64,000 nucleotides of DNA, from contig CM057225.1 in the NCBI GenBank assembly GCA_029891385.1, forward strand, positions 14,139,498-14,203,497, given 5' to 3'. The notes below the pieces were generated by a model. That model saw only the letters and a program-made list of their open reading frames with translations. It was not told the origin of the DNA and did not search any database. Of the stretch, positions 50,900-62,564 are shown in pieces. How positions within the stretch are numbered: position 1 is the stretch's first letter; the number at the start of each line of letters is the position of its first letter. The translations under genes and the position numbers were made by a program. Origin of the DNA: Erythroxylum novogranatense. Lineage: Eukaryota; Streptophyta; Magnoliopsida; Malpighiales; Erythroxylaceae.

Positions 50900-52602
50900 T
50901 CATTCCTTGCTTGTACCTACAACTAAAACATCCTTTCTTCTCATTGGTACCCAAGCCATCTTGGGTCCATTTTGGTTAGTCATATAGACCACATTAGGAG
51001 GTGTTGTACCTTTTACCACCCAGATTTTCTTCACATTAATACATCTTCTAATACTTTTGCAAACAAGTTCTATATGACCATCTTTCAAGCATCGAACACA
51101 TTGGGCAACTTTTCCATCCTTGGTGAATTTTGAAATCAAGGAACAATCTCTATTAAAGGGATCATATCCTAATCCATGTTTAGAAAATGAATATTTTTGC
51201 AAAGATAATAATTTTTCAAACTTTTCGTTTCCATTCGCAAATTTTCCAACCACATAAGAAAATTCCTTTCTAAGTCTATCAAGCTCACAAATAAGATTTT
51301 CCTTTTCAACAAGACATACAGAATGATCGTCCTTTGGATAATCTAAATCATCAATAGTCTCATATAAAGCACTATTTTTAGCAACCAATTCCCTTATTTT
51401 CTTTCTCAATTTCTTGTTGATTTCAATAGCTTCTTCAAAATCCATTTGTAAAGCATTAAAAGAATCTCTAAGATCTTGATCAAGGAAAGTTACCTCATTT
51501 TCATCTCACTTGATGAGCTATTTGCCATAAGCGCCAAGTTGTTTTCATCATTACTTTGGTATGCTTCCTCATCATCACTCCAAGTGGCTACTAGGCTAGC
51601 CTTCTTTTTTTCTTTGTCATATTTGTCATTTTTTTGAAATTTTTTTATGGAGGATGAGCTTTTGTATTCTCTTGCAAGATGTCCCCTTTTTCCACATTTC
51701 CAACATTCTTCATTGCTTTTCTTTTCGTCATAACCCTTGGATCTTCTTTCCATGGCAAATTTCTTCCTTTCTCCATTTCTTCCACCATTTAATTCCATCC
51801 TTCGATTTTTGAGAAGTCCTTTGAATTTTCTCAAATTTCTGGCATATAATGCTATTTCTTCGTCCTCCTCCTCTTCATCTATTTCTTCATCACTTTCATC
51901 AAGAGAAGAAATATTAGCTTTTAAAGCAATTGACTTTTGTAACTTACCTCGACCTCCTCTCGATTTGAGAATGATCTCATATTTGACGAGTGATCCCACC
52001 AAGGCGTTGAGTTCCAAATGATTGAGATCCTTGGACTTTATAATAGCGGTGACTTGTGAGTCCCATTCTTTCGGTAGTGAGCGAAGAATCTTCTTCACCT
52101 TCTCGCTATCCGTCATGTGCTTTCCAAGGTTGCCTAATTCATTTATGATTTCTGCAAAACGATCAAGCATAATGGAAATAGACTCACCTTCCTTCATGAC
52201 AAACATTTCATAGTCATGGAGAAGCATGTTGATTTTTGTTTCCCGAACTTGGTTGGTTCCTTCATGGGTGATGCGAAGTCTTTCCCACATTTCCTTGGCG
52301 TTGGTACAAGAATTAACTTGGTTTCTTTCTTCAACCGTGAGAGCACAATATATCAACTTCATAGCTTTTACGTTGATGTAGGCTTGCCTCCAGTCAGTGT
52401 CGTCGTATTCCAACTCCGTTTTTAACTCACCATTTTCTTTCAAAGGAGCTTGTGGACCAAAAATGATAATCTTTCAGTATTCCACTCCCTCGCTTATAAT
52501 GTGATACTTCATAGGATTTTTCCAAGATGAATAGTTAGTACCATTAAATAAAGGAGGGCGATTGTTTGTGTTACCTTCTTCCGCTAGGTTATTGTGTGTC
52601 AT
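50900..52602 (-). pseudogene. copia gag with two zinc knuckles, broken
   Basis: Capsid and nucleocapsid precursor. The ATG at 52602 starts a frame with RPPLFNGTNYSSWK, then a TGA at 52474-52476 where tryptophan is expected (codon 43). The frame continues through a UBN2-type capsid region (WERLRITHEGTNQVRETK, LRSLPKEWDSQVTAI) and an acidic stretch. The first zinc knuckle, CWKCGKRGHLAREY, has its last cysteine changed to tyrosine. The frame ends at 51490. A one-base shift leads to the C-terminal part (51445-50900), with a charged coiled-coil-like region and a second, intact knuckle CVRCLKDGHIELVC. Not functional without correction of at least two lesions. Confidence 0.88.
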
Positions 52603-52616
52603 CCCTGAATACTTCT

Positions 52617-52628
52617 GCTCTGATACCA
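52617..52628 (-). other. copia primer-binding site (tRNA-Met)
   Basis: The minus strand reads TGGTATCAGAGC, 2 bases from the 5' LTR edge. Confidence 0.92.
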
Positions 52629-52630
52629 AT

Positions 52631-53889
52631 TGTAAGCGATCTAGAAGGGGGGTTGAATAGATCTTTAAGCTTTTTGTAATTTTCTACAATAAAATCAGGA
52701 GTTAATTCACACAAAAACAATTTAATCAAATCTAAATATAAAAGAGTAAGGAAGAAGAGTAAACACTGTTTTTATAGAGGTTCAGTGCTAAGACCTACGT
52801 CCTCTACCTAAGCTTCCACTTAGGATTTTGCAAACTACTTTATTACACACTTAGTAGTTCAGTGTGAACTCTTACAATACCACTTGATTTCTGGCTCAAG
52901 CTACCTTTACACTTGATTTGTCTTCCGGCACGAATCCTACCAACACCACTTGATTTCCGGCTCAAGCTACCTTTACAAATGATTTGTCTTCCGGCAAAAA
53001 TCCTACCAACACCACTTGATTTCCGGCTCAAGTTACCTCACACGTGACCTTTCACTAGTCACTCAAATTGTAAGAGAAATAAGATAAAGATTGAAGAACA
53101 AAGCTCAATACAATGATGTAACAAGATAAGAGCAATAATGAGCAATTTTGGAGTAATAGAAGAGTATTTTCACTTATGGAGCATCCATCCATTCTTCATC
53201 AATCATCCACTCTTTATACTTGAAGAAAATAGCTGTTAGAAGCCTTTCTGGCCGTTGTATAATTGATACGACCATTCCTTAATATCCTCCTTTCTATTTG
53301 TGGCTAATTGAACCGTTGGAGTCTGTTCGCTGTACTCATAAGTCGACTTGTCGAGTGTATAAGTCGACTTGTGTGAACGACTTACGTAAAATTTCATCTC
53401 CGCTCTTCAATAAGTCGACTTATGCTGTGTAAGTCGACTTGTGTCCTTCGATAAGTCGACTTATGGACTATTAGTCAACTTGTGTTGACAGATCTTCATA
53501 TATAAGTCGACTTATGATGTTCTAGTCGACTTATGTTGTTCTCACTTGATATATAAGTCGACTTATGATGTGCTAGTCGACTTATGTTGGCTTCAACGAT
53601 TATATTGCATGAAATCTTGATCTTTAATTGTTGGGATACATATCTTTGAAGTTCCTTATCCATAATCTTCATCCTTGACTATCTCTTGCACATTTAAGGT
53701 AATTTCCATCTTGATTCCATAATGATTAATCTCTTTCCCATCAAAGATTAATGCTATCTTGATTTGCACAATTCTTTTATTGAATATCAATCCCAAAATA
53801 CCTGAAACAATTTCTTAACCAATTCTATACATTTTATTATTATCAAAACATAAGTGGGATTTAATTTGTCAACCACCATTGGTCCAACA
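52631..53889 (-). repeat. copia 5' LTR
   Basis: 1259 bp, TG...CA. It contains about three tandem units of about 60 bases around 52880-53040 (cttgatttccggctcaagctac alternating with tgatttgtcttccggca) and a palindrome array at 53338-53590. Confidence 0.92.
53338..53590. repeat. palindrome array (AAGTCGACTT) in the copia 5' LTR
   Basis: Seven exact copies of the perfect 10-base palindrome aagtcgactt plus about three one-base variants (tagtcgactt, tagtcaactt) within roughly 250 bases. In the element's orientation this lies 300-550 bases into U3, where plant LTR enhancers are usually found. The same array is in the 3' LTR at 49509-49757. Confidence 0.9.
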
Positions 53890-53894
53890 TTAAG

Positions 53895-55690
53895 CAAGGA
53901 TGATATTCCCTCAGTTTCATTACTGATGCTTATCTTACAAAGATTTAAGGAGATTTGGGATTGAGCATCAACTTTCAAAAAAGCTTCTTTACCATATCAA
54001 AAAGTGTTACACATCTATCTGATAGTTTGTCTCTCGTCACTGGAATGGAAAAACAAGATCCTCCTATCCTATATTTGGGCATTCCTATTTTTTGGGATGA
54101 ATAAGATATAAGGAATGTCTTCCTCTTGTTGAAAATATCCAAAGGAGATTAGGTTCTTGGACAAATAAAACTCTCTCCTATGGTGGTAAACTTAAACTCC
54201 TGAAATCTATCGTAATGTCTATGAATACATATTGTGTTCTCACATTTTTCTATCCAAAGGGTTGGTTAAAACAATGGAAAAATGATGAAACAATTCCTAT
54301 GGAGTAAGGAGAAACGAGAAAGAGGAATAGCTAAGGTAAGCTGGACTCACTTATGTCAACCAAAAGAAACTAGAGGATTGGGTTTGGAGTTAATCAGCAG
54401 AAGCAACAGATGTTTAATATTAAAATGATTATGGAGGATTTTGAGTGAAAAGGAATCATTATCGGTTAAATGGGTACACAACCACATATTAAAGGGTGGC
54501 AGTCTATGGGCATCTAGACCTAAAAACAGTTATCCTTGATACTTCAACCATCTCTTTAGATTGGGGGAAAAGGTACAGAACCAGATCACATATAAGATAG
54601 GGGCTACGAATCAGATCTCACTATAATATGATAACTAGACAGGCCAGAGAGCACTAATCCATCATTTGATAGTTAGGGATATCCTTGATAGATTTTCAAG
54701 AAAAGCCAAAATCTACGAGTTAATTGTAGACGACAATTGGGCCCTTTCCCAAGAGGATACCACAGTACAGACACAATGGTGGAGATGATATTTATTTATG
54801 GAATGGTCAGTCAATTTTGGAAGTAACTAATAGGAAAGCTAAACAATAAATGTATGGGACAAACAAAGCATTGGGTGGTGTAAGTTGATCTGGAGCAAAA
54901 CTCTCAAACCAAATGCCAGCTTCTTGCTGTGATTAGCCATGTTGAACAAACTCAGTACCATAGCAAGATTAAAATTCCTTTCTTCTCTTAAGCAATGTGT
55001 CCTACATAATCTAAAGGAAGAGGACAAAGACCATTTTTTTCAGGTGTGAATATTCTAAAATGGTATGGTAGAAAATCTCCTCCTTATGTACACTTAACTG
55101 CTGCCAAAGCAATTTGAGTGGCATAATGCAAGAGATACTGCAGACTCATACACCCAAGCATGACAAGGACTTCTACATAGTTGCAATTACAACATGTATC
55201 TAGCAGATTTGGAAGAGAGAAATAATAGAATATTTGTAGGGAGAGAAAGATGTCTAAATTCTCTTACTGAACTCATAATCGCCAGTATTAAAGAACAGCT
55301 GGTTATAAATCTGATGGAGAAGAAATGCAATGGAAGGCTAGCAATTTCTTGGAGACTATAACAAGTATCCAAGAAAATTCCTAATAAATTCAAACATTAT
55401 GCTCTGGATCTCCTATCCTAAAGTATTCAGAACTGAGCAGCAATACAACAACGAAAGTTACTTATATCAACTAGAGAAATTACTTGGAAGGCTAAAAATA
55501 GACTATGAAATGCCCAAAGAATCCAAAACATCTGGTCATCAAAACAACACATAAGGATTCAAAGAAATCTCTAAGGATGGAGTTAGTTCATACAAGGTCG
55601 ATCTTCTACGACACCTCAGAACTTAGATCCTCCGCATCAATCACCAACAAAGAAAAAGAAAAATCGCACGCCTTAAGATAACAGCTCTTT
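53895..55690 (+). pseudogene. LINE piece 3: RT C-terminal part and tail
   Basis: Reading resumes directly after the copia element in the frame of the FVDD motif. INFQKS and PPILYLGIPIF (the FRYLGVPL region) are followed by KVSWTHLCQPKETRGLG near 54335-54380 and SLWASRPKN. The tail is open only in short stretches. The end at about 55690 is an estimate. Confidence 0.8.
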
Positions 55691-56018
55691 TTTTGATAAG
55701 TTCCACCAGTGTGGCTAAAAGGAATTGCTCAATGATTCAAACCCTAAATAGAGACACAATGTTTAAGAAGAAGACAAAGAAACATATTTCAAGATAGAAA
55801 TTCATTACCTTGGAAGTTATCGTCAGAAAGGAGATGATGAACGCCTTTGACAAATCTATCTTAATTTGGAAGTTTATGGGGAATCTATTCGATGGGGGGA
55901 ATAGCTTTTCCCTTTAAAGAAAGCTCACCGGATCGTTAATCTTCATTATTATTGGGTTCTCTATGGAGTTGTTTAATGAATAGCGTAATTATGGTCATGG
56001 TGTCATTTAGTCATGTAC
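55691..56018. other. spacer between LINE tail and Harbinger element
   Basis: No gene recognised. It could include the LINE 3' end. Confidence 0.4.
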
Positions 56019-56021
56019 TAA

Positions 56022-56060
56022 CCCTATGTTTGGTTAGTGTCCACAGGGGTGAGGACAGTG
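56022..56060 (+). repeat. Harbinger left terminal inverted repeat
   Basis: Matches the right end in inverse over about 16 of the first 20 bases, the common core being tgtttggttag. Confidence 0.75.
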
Positions 56061-56137
56061 TACAAGGACGCTAAAGTCCTGTCCATAATCATGTTTGGTT
56101 GTTGTCTGCGACGTATTTTGTCCTGTCCTAAAAAGAC

Positions 56138-56890
56138 ATGGACAAAAAAATTTCGTCCGTTCCTCATCTGTGGTACAGACAAAATCTGTCCAACGGACAA
56201 ATTATGAAAAGGACGGAATTACCCTGGTGTTTTAACCTCCGAAACCTAAACACAGCTCTCCTCCTTCGGCATCGTCTTCGTCGTCCTTGCAACTTTACTC
56301 CTTCGGCTTCGTCTTCGTCTTCCTTGCAGCTCTCCTCCTATCGTCGGCTTCGTCTCCACTGCCAAATGCACGACGGTAAGCTATTTTTTTCTGTCCACAT
56401 TCTTGCCTTCTCTTCCCACTTCCTTTAATTTTCGTGTTATATGGTCGGTTCCTTTTTCTAGCTTATAACCTTGCTAATCATTTGTTTTTTTTCTCTTGCA
56501 ACCTAACTCTCTTGCATATGTTTAGAATGTTCTCTGTGATCATTGTTGTTCCAATTTGTAAGAGCCGGCATGAACATGGAATTTTTATGTTTTGGTGTTC
56601 GATCTTGTTATTGTGTACTCTATGCTACTTTGTGGATATATAGGAGATTTGAACATATGTGATGACATTTTCTGAAACCCAAGCGAAGTGTCTGATGATT
56701 AGATGAGCTGCAAAATGAATTTAGAAACTTTTGTTAGTTTTCTGTCAAATTTTTTCTAGGGAGCGGGGAGAAACATTGCAGAAGCTGAAATCAAACTTTT
56801 GTAGGTATCCACTTTAAGGTCTAACCCTACCCTTCCCATTTCATGCACGAGTGATAAACCTTCCTCTGGTCTCCGATCTCTGCTGTACAT
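56138..56890 (+). other. probable Harbinger leader exon and intron
   Basis: A pyrimidine-rich ctcctccttcggc-type stretch (56255-56370) ends at a good splice donor (acg|gtaagc near 56376) and looks like a 5' UTR or first exon. Frames at 56138-56428 and 56434-56643 resemble no protein. Confidence 0.4.
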
Positions 56891-56895
56891 CACAA

Positions 56896-57150
56896 TCAAT
56901 GTATTGTATCATCATCTGGTATAAGTCCATCTTCCTTAATCCTCTGGTAAACATGAGCTGTCTTTCTAAAATCATCTATTCCAGTATATAACTTCAACAT
57001 AGAATTCCATATTGCAAGATCAAGCCTGAATCCTGCCTCTTCCATCTTAGAAACCATGGCCTCAACATCCCTTACTCGATTTCCACTGCATAACAAACCA
57101 ATCATTGTCCTGTAAAGATGCATGGTAGGATAATAACCAGCAGAGATAAA
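56896..57150 (-). pseudogene. captured PPR-gene fragment (EMB1270-like)
   Basis: The minus strand encodes about 80 residues with two adjoining pentatricopeptide units: TMIGLLCSGNRVRDVEAMV-SKMEEAGFRLD and the IWNSMLKLYTG...VYQRIKEDGLIPD unit. The segment resembles the C-terminal PPR region of Arabidopsis EMB1270 (At3g18110), an organelle RNA-splicing factor; this is from memory. Upstream PTMHLYRT keeps the same frame to about 57150. It ends with a stop soon after the second unit and lacks the rest of a roughly 1400-residue gene, so it is a fragment taken up by the transposon. A whole gene here is excluded by length. Confidence 0.8.
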
Positions 57151-57796
57151 AGGAAAAGCTCAAAAACTAACTGGTTCTAAAGAACTTACACTTTCTGAAA
57201 ATTTTGGGCTGGGAATTGTTGCTGCCAAGGATATGAAAAGTGGGGTAACGTGAATAGGGGAGCTGAACTCCATACTTGATGAGACAGAATCCAATATGTC
57301 ATTTCTCATGTGCTCATCGCAAGATGGGAAGATCTCCAATGCATTAGGATTCAATTAGTAAAAGGGCTAGAAAACTATGAGTGCATGAAACATGCAATTC
57401 TCTGTATAAACCTTGTTTAGTATATGTATACCTTTTGGGGACAGTTTATGTTGGAATGAATGCGAAGTAGTTTTGACTTTACTACTTCACTATTAGCTGC
57501 AGAATAACTTGTAGCTATTGGCAACTGCTTACTAAAAACCAAATGCCAAAAACAAAGCTTTTCATTCCAAGTCTTATGTGAATGATGGTCTTTTGGGACC
57601 CAAATTGGAACTGATTTTTGTGCAATTGTAACTCCATGTCAGTTCTTGTTTATGTCCCTCTTCTAACTGGTTTTCTTTTCCAACTAATGATTCAATTAAG
57701 ATGTAGTCATGAGGGGATGCTAAGCTTGTATGACATAAACATGAACGCTAAATAGAGGATTTCTTCTAAGAGAAACTGAACAAGAAGACATTGGTT

Positions 57797-57930
57797 GATC
57801 AGATTGCCTATATACTTGGACCATTAAATCATATACCAACATTTAATACTATAGATTAGAATGCCTATATACTTGGACCATTAAATCATATACCAACATT
57901 CAATATTATAGATCAGATTGCCTATAATAT
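57797..57930 (+). repeat. short tandem duplication, unit about 57 bases
   Basis: A unit beginning agattgcctatatacttgg is present twice, with the start of a third copy. Confidence 0.85.
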
Positions 57931-58305
57931 TTTGATCGTAAGTCAAACTTTCTATGAGCTATAGGATCTTCTGAAGCTTGAATATAACACCCCTCTTCTC
58001 CTTACCTCCATGATGGCTGATTTTCATCATTGCTGCTCCTTAGGCCCTCTATCAAGTCTTTAAAATCATCGAATTGAAAGCTACCATCATAGATACTGTG
58101 TCTCGAACAATCATTTTCTTTGCTTTGGTTGAGGTAATCTTGGAGAATCTGTAAATACCAAGTATGTAAAACTGTGAAGAGATAGAGCAGTAATAAGACA
58201 AAGTTGATTAGGATGATGAACTTGCGAAAATGGAATTTAGTCCTTCCATTTGGACTCTCCCATCTGTGTTGTTTTCTAGAAGTCTAGGGCCAGAAAACAC
58301 TTTAG

Positions 58306-58563
58306 TTAAAAACACCACCAGAAGAGCACCTTCAGTGTTAATGACTTGCTGTCGAAGCAGCTCTCTGGATTGTCCAAGCAATTGACATTTTCTATCCGCA
58401 CCTCAGCTCCCTGTTCCTCTCCTTTTGGAAGGTATACAATGTTGAGCCAAAAGGTCAACAACGTGATTATTCTATCCCCAATCCATTGACTATTAAATGT
58501 CTTGATCCAACTAATAACACACTTCCGCTTCAGATCATTGAGTCTCACCTGACAACTACTCAA
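58306..58563 (-). other. unassigned open frame inside the Harbinger element
   Basis: 85 codons (MSSCQVRLNDLKRKCVISW...). The composition looks protein-like, with a Trp-rich hydrophobic middle, but I recognise no family. Given the PPR capture nearby, it could be an exon of another captured host gene. No splice context was established. Confidence 0.3.
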
Positions 58564-59740
58564 TATATCTTGTTATATCTCTTTGGAACTCAAATTTAAA
58601 GTATGCATGATCCTGTGTTTTTTTGGTGTGCTTTATAAAGGCAATATTTGTTCACCATATTCAGACTTTGTATAGAGTTGTTGAGAGTCTCTCATGAAAC
58701 ATTTGACCACAAGTGGAATTAGACCTTGAGAGGTAGATTCTTGTCCCAAATTAATGTACTCTATATTATCTTTTCCTCCTTTAGAGGTAAACAAGCTCTG
58801 AATGAATTATTTGTGAAAACATCTGATTTTTGCTTTATCCATTTGTAGGTGTCTTCCCTTAGGTTATTAGGACTATAATTAGGTAGAATATACAACTCCA
58901 GGGGCACATTGTTTCATTAATTCCCTCTAATCAATTTCACTCACTTAAGCTTCCTTCGAGATGTTGATTATTATAGATTGGTGCAATTGGGATTCATTCA
59001 ACGTTCCAATCTTGCTCTAATTGTGAAATAAAAGAAAAGTTTTCTCAACATTTCCCAACACATTGACTATAAATTTCAAGATTGATTGCCTTAGCTTTAA
59101 GAGTTGGGTAAAGAAGTATGAATGACTTGGATCAACTTGTAGCTCCTAAAAGATTCTTCCTCTCAAGTAAAGGTGTATCCAACTTTTGTAATAATCGTGG
59201 ATTGCCCTATTTTCTTATTCTAATCACTATTCATCCCCAAGGTGTTCGTGGACTTCATCTTGAATGTTTACTAAGCTTCCTTTAGCTTGCTTGACCTGCA
59301 ACATTGTAATTGATCCACATTCATTCTTTAGTTTCTTCAATTCCTCTTTGATCCTTACTGACTTCTTCACACAAATAAAGTAGTCGTACCCCTCAACTTA
59401 AGGAAAATTTTCACGGAATGGTCAGAGACTTAAGAGTTTATAGAAACTACTTTGCTCTCAAGGTATGAGATTAGCCATTTTCTGTTAACTATAAAGCTGC
59501 AATGCCAGATGATAATGACCTTGTTTTCCATACATGTGGATAATAAGAGTGCTATATGTCATTTCATCTGAGTTTCTTAAGTTGTGTAACATTTCTTTTG
59601 TAAACCTACATTTCAATACATATATACATCAATTAAGGTTAGAAATAGTTGCTACTTTCAATACATATATACAAATGTAGTAAATGATCAATAAATTGTT
59701 TTTGCTTTGGTGACAGTTTTTTTTTACAAAGTTGGAGGCA

Positions 59741-61124
59741 ATGGATGATGATGATATGTTTAACTGTTTGGTTTTTTATGAGATTTTGAATCAACAATTG
59801 GACTTGATGAGAATTATTATGTTGTTATGCTTATATGTATACACTAAAAAACGACGTAGAAGTGAAAATGCTAGAGGAAGCAGGGCATTGGCAGTACCAA
59901 ATAGGAAAACCAATATATATAGGATTTTGCATAAGGGATATAGGAATAACCAGTGGGATTTAAGGATGGACACGAATGCATTTAAATTGTTATGTGAAAT
60001 GCTTCAGCTCCATGGTGGGTTGCCGAATACTGGACATGTGTCCATTGAAGAAAAAGTATTAATCTTCCTAAGAATATTAGCACAAAATGAATCCAATAGA
60101 GTATTACAAGTTCGGTTTATGAGGTCAGGAGAAACAATAAATAGGGTCTTCCATAATGTGTTGAAGGCTGTAATCAAGCTTCAACATCTCCTGTTTGTCA
60201 AGCCCATACCAATTCCTGAGGATTGCACAGACAATAGATGGAAATGGTTTAAGGTCAGTAATTTTAATAACTTAGCTACAATACATTGTCTAATTTAACT
60301 TTATGCAATTAGTTAATGAGAACTTTTGTATGATGGAATTCTTAACATAGGGTTGCCTTAGTGCTCTAGATGGGACCTATTTAGACATAATAGTTCCTCT
60401 AGCAGACAAACTCAGATACAGAGGTAGGAAAGGGAGAATATGCACTAATGTTTTAGGAGTATGTGATAAGAACTTAAACTTTGTCTATGTCCTTGCTGGA
60501 TGGGAGGGCTCAGCAGCAGATTCAGGGTTCTGCATGATGCTGTAAGTAGGCCGAATGGACTTCAAGTTCCGAGGGATATGTAAGAAACAAATTGTTAGAA
60601 ATTTGCAATTTCTTTTGTTAAGATATGATTACATATCCAAAGGTAATTGTGTTTGTTGCTTATAGGAAATTACTACTTAGTAGATGCTGGCTATACCAAT
60701 GGTCCTGGTTTTTTTGCACCTTTTAGAGGGACAAGATACCATATTCAAGAGTGGACAAGAGATGGCAAGGCACCTAGGAATGCAGAAGAACTTTTTAATA
60801 AGAGACACTCGTCTGTCAGAAATGTGATTGAACGTGCATTTGGTTTACTGAAAAAAAGATGGAAATCCTACGAAATCCATCTTTTATCCTGCAGCTACTC
60901 ATGTGCACATCATTCTTGCATGCTGCCTTCTGCACAATTTTATTAGGTTACATATGAGTGAAGATCCAGCAGAGCTGAGTCCTTTTAAAGATGAGGATAT
61001 GCCAATTGGGGAAGATACACCATTACCATAATTTGTTGATCGTGTTGAGACAAGTAATGAATGGAGTCAATGGAGAGAGGATTAAGCTAACAACATGTTT
61101 GTTGACTGGAGAATAAACCATTAA
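59741..61124 (+). pseudogene. PIF/Harbinger DDE transposase, frame-shifted
   Basis: The enzyme that would cut and move the element. Start at ATG 59741; exon 1 runs to 60255 (donor aag|gtcagt), exon 2 starts at 60351. Domain order: N-terminal helix region (NIYRILHKGYR, FKLLCEMLQLHGGL, RVFHNVLKAV), then the DDE_4 core with first Asp in [18 protein letters not shown], second Asp in YYLVDAGYTNGPGF and Glu in RHSSVRNVIERAFG. Lesions: a one-base loss near 60525 after AADS, a second intron at about 60590-60665, two one-base losses in A- and T-runs near 60865-60890, and in-frame TAA codons near 61029 and 61083. The catalytic triad is intact, so it died recently. Confidence 0.9.
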
Positions 61125-61346
61125 ATTGCATACTCGTATATTTGGATGGCTTTCATTGTAACTGAATTGAGGCATTGCTTAAATTTTTCTTGATATTGTT
61201 GACTCTCTTTGTATTGAATTACATGTTTCATTTAAGTTAATGTTATCTTCTTTCATATCATGCACATTTCAAATTACATGTTAATCATTCATTGATGGAA
61301 ATGATTTGCAATGGTTTGGGGTATGACATTGCATGGTTTAGGTGCA

Positions 61347-62447
61347 ATGTCACGGGTTTGGACAGATGATGAAACAGATGAATTTGTTACCTTCTTGGAG
61401 GAGGAGGTGGTGGTTGCTGGATAGAGAACCGATAATGGGCAATTTAAGCCTAGGACTTTCCAACTTCTTGTTAGACTGATGGGTGAGAAGTTTTTTAGGT
61501 GTGGCATTGAGAAGAGACATGTTCAAAATAAACTCAAGAGGTTGAAGGAAAAATATCAGACAGCCTATGACATGCTGAACTGCAGTGGGTTTGGGTGGAA
61601 TGAAACCAAACAATGCATCAAGGTTGACAGCAAGCAAGTGTTGGAGGAATGGATGAGTTGTTAATACACACATCATGATAAAATCATGATAATAGTTATT
61701 GTTTATCATGCTAACGACAGGGTGCATTTGGTTTACAGAAGCACCCTAATAAGTTCTATACTCCTGGGAAGTCGTTTCCAATGTACCCAAGACTAGAGTT
61801 TATCTTTGGAAAAGACAGAGCCACAGGGGCCGCTGCTCAAGACGGGTTCGATGCTGCGTCTCAGTTTGAAGCTGATGACATGGAAGTCGATAGGACAGTA
61901 GCTTCACCTGTTCATGATTCCCCATTGACTGAACCAGGTGTAGCAAACACTCCTGCGCCAACTGTAACCGTCCATGTAGCTGGTTCTATCGCCTCTTCTT
62001 CCAACACTGACACAAACCGACCAACTAAAGCGAAAAGGAAGATGAGGGACAGTGAAGTGTTAGAAACCATTGTTGACACACTTGCCGTCTGCGGACAACA
62101 AGATGTTAGAGTGCACAAATTATTGCAGATGCTATAGAGAGCGGGACAACAAATTCCCACTAGTGACGAGCTTGAGTTTGAGTTTCTCCACCGAAGACGT
62201 TGTTACGATTACAATGATCTTCTCGCAGAATCCTCATGCTGGGAATCTTTTTTGGGGTTTAAATGCAGAACAAAAGCAGGCTTATGTGCGGAGGCTCTTA
62301 CGTCAAGATCTCTTATTTTATGTTTCTTTCGTCAAGATGTCTGTTAATCTCAACTATTATATGGTCATGTCTGATGATAACTATGTGTGTAACTTAATTT
62401 ATTTGTGGTCCTGCCAAGTGATGTTAACTGATGTGATATACTTTTGA
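61347..62447 (+). pseudogene. Harbinger MYB/SANT-like protein, broken
   Basis: The partner protein that helps Harbinger transposase bind DNA and enter the nucleus. From ATG 61347 it reads a Myb_DNA-bind_3 domain: VWTDDETDEFVTFLEEE, NGQFKPRTFQLL, VQNKLKRLKEKYQTAYDML and GFGWNETKQCIKVD. An in-frame TAG at 61422-61424 interrupts it. After a probable intron (about 61665-61740, acceptor tttacag) it continues KHPNKFYTPGKSFPMYPRLEFIFGKDRATG and an acidic, Ser/Thr-rich linker to 62137. The C-terminal part (LFWGLNAEQKQAYVRRLLRQDL) is in another frame near 62230-62310. It cannot make a full protein. Confidence 0.87.
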
Positions 62448-62564
62448 CTGTGTTTGTCTACATGTTTATCAATGATGAATGGTTGTTTTATTAAATATTT
62501 AATTTATTTCATTTCTGCACGTTTATGAATGATTAGAGTATGATTCATTTACAGGTACATCACT

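Larger units (their letters stand above)
44189..53889 (-). mobile_element. Ty1/copia LTR retrotransposon (SIRE-like), pol-deleted
   Basis: TG at 44189 to CA at 53889, with duplication ttaag at 44184-44188 and 53890-53894. The minus-strand 5' LTR is 52631-53889. A tRNA-Met primer-binding site, gag with two zinc knuckles and a protease start follow. Integrase, RT and RNase H are missing. The 3' LTR is 44189-50059 and is itself interrupted by a 4.6-kb solo LTR. The two LTRs look nearly identical, so the insertion is recent. The lineage call (SIRE/Maximus) rests on the gag-protease motifs and the roughly 1.26-kb LTR and is an inference. Confidence 0.92.
30960..55690 (+). mobile_element. LINE broken by two LTR-element insertions
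   Basis: A plus-strand L1-type LINE whose ORF2 remnant is found in three pieces: about 30960-31843, 43280-44188 and 53890-55690. The gaps are filled by a Ty3 element and a copia element, each with perfect 5-bp duplications. Setting the inserts aside restores the order endonuclease, RT fingers, RT palm, C-terminal part. The 5' and 3' ends are approximate, and no poly(A) or outer target duplication was recognised. Confidence 0.85.

Noticed and set aside
52843..53031. Frame with three RKSSGVGRI-like repeats
   Set aside because: By-product of the ~60-base tandem units in the copia LTR.
61289..61727. Minus-strand frames across the MYB-like gene
   Set aside because: Antisense shadows of a recognisable MYB/SANT coding region.
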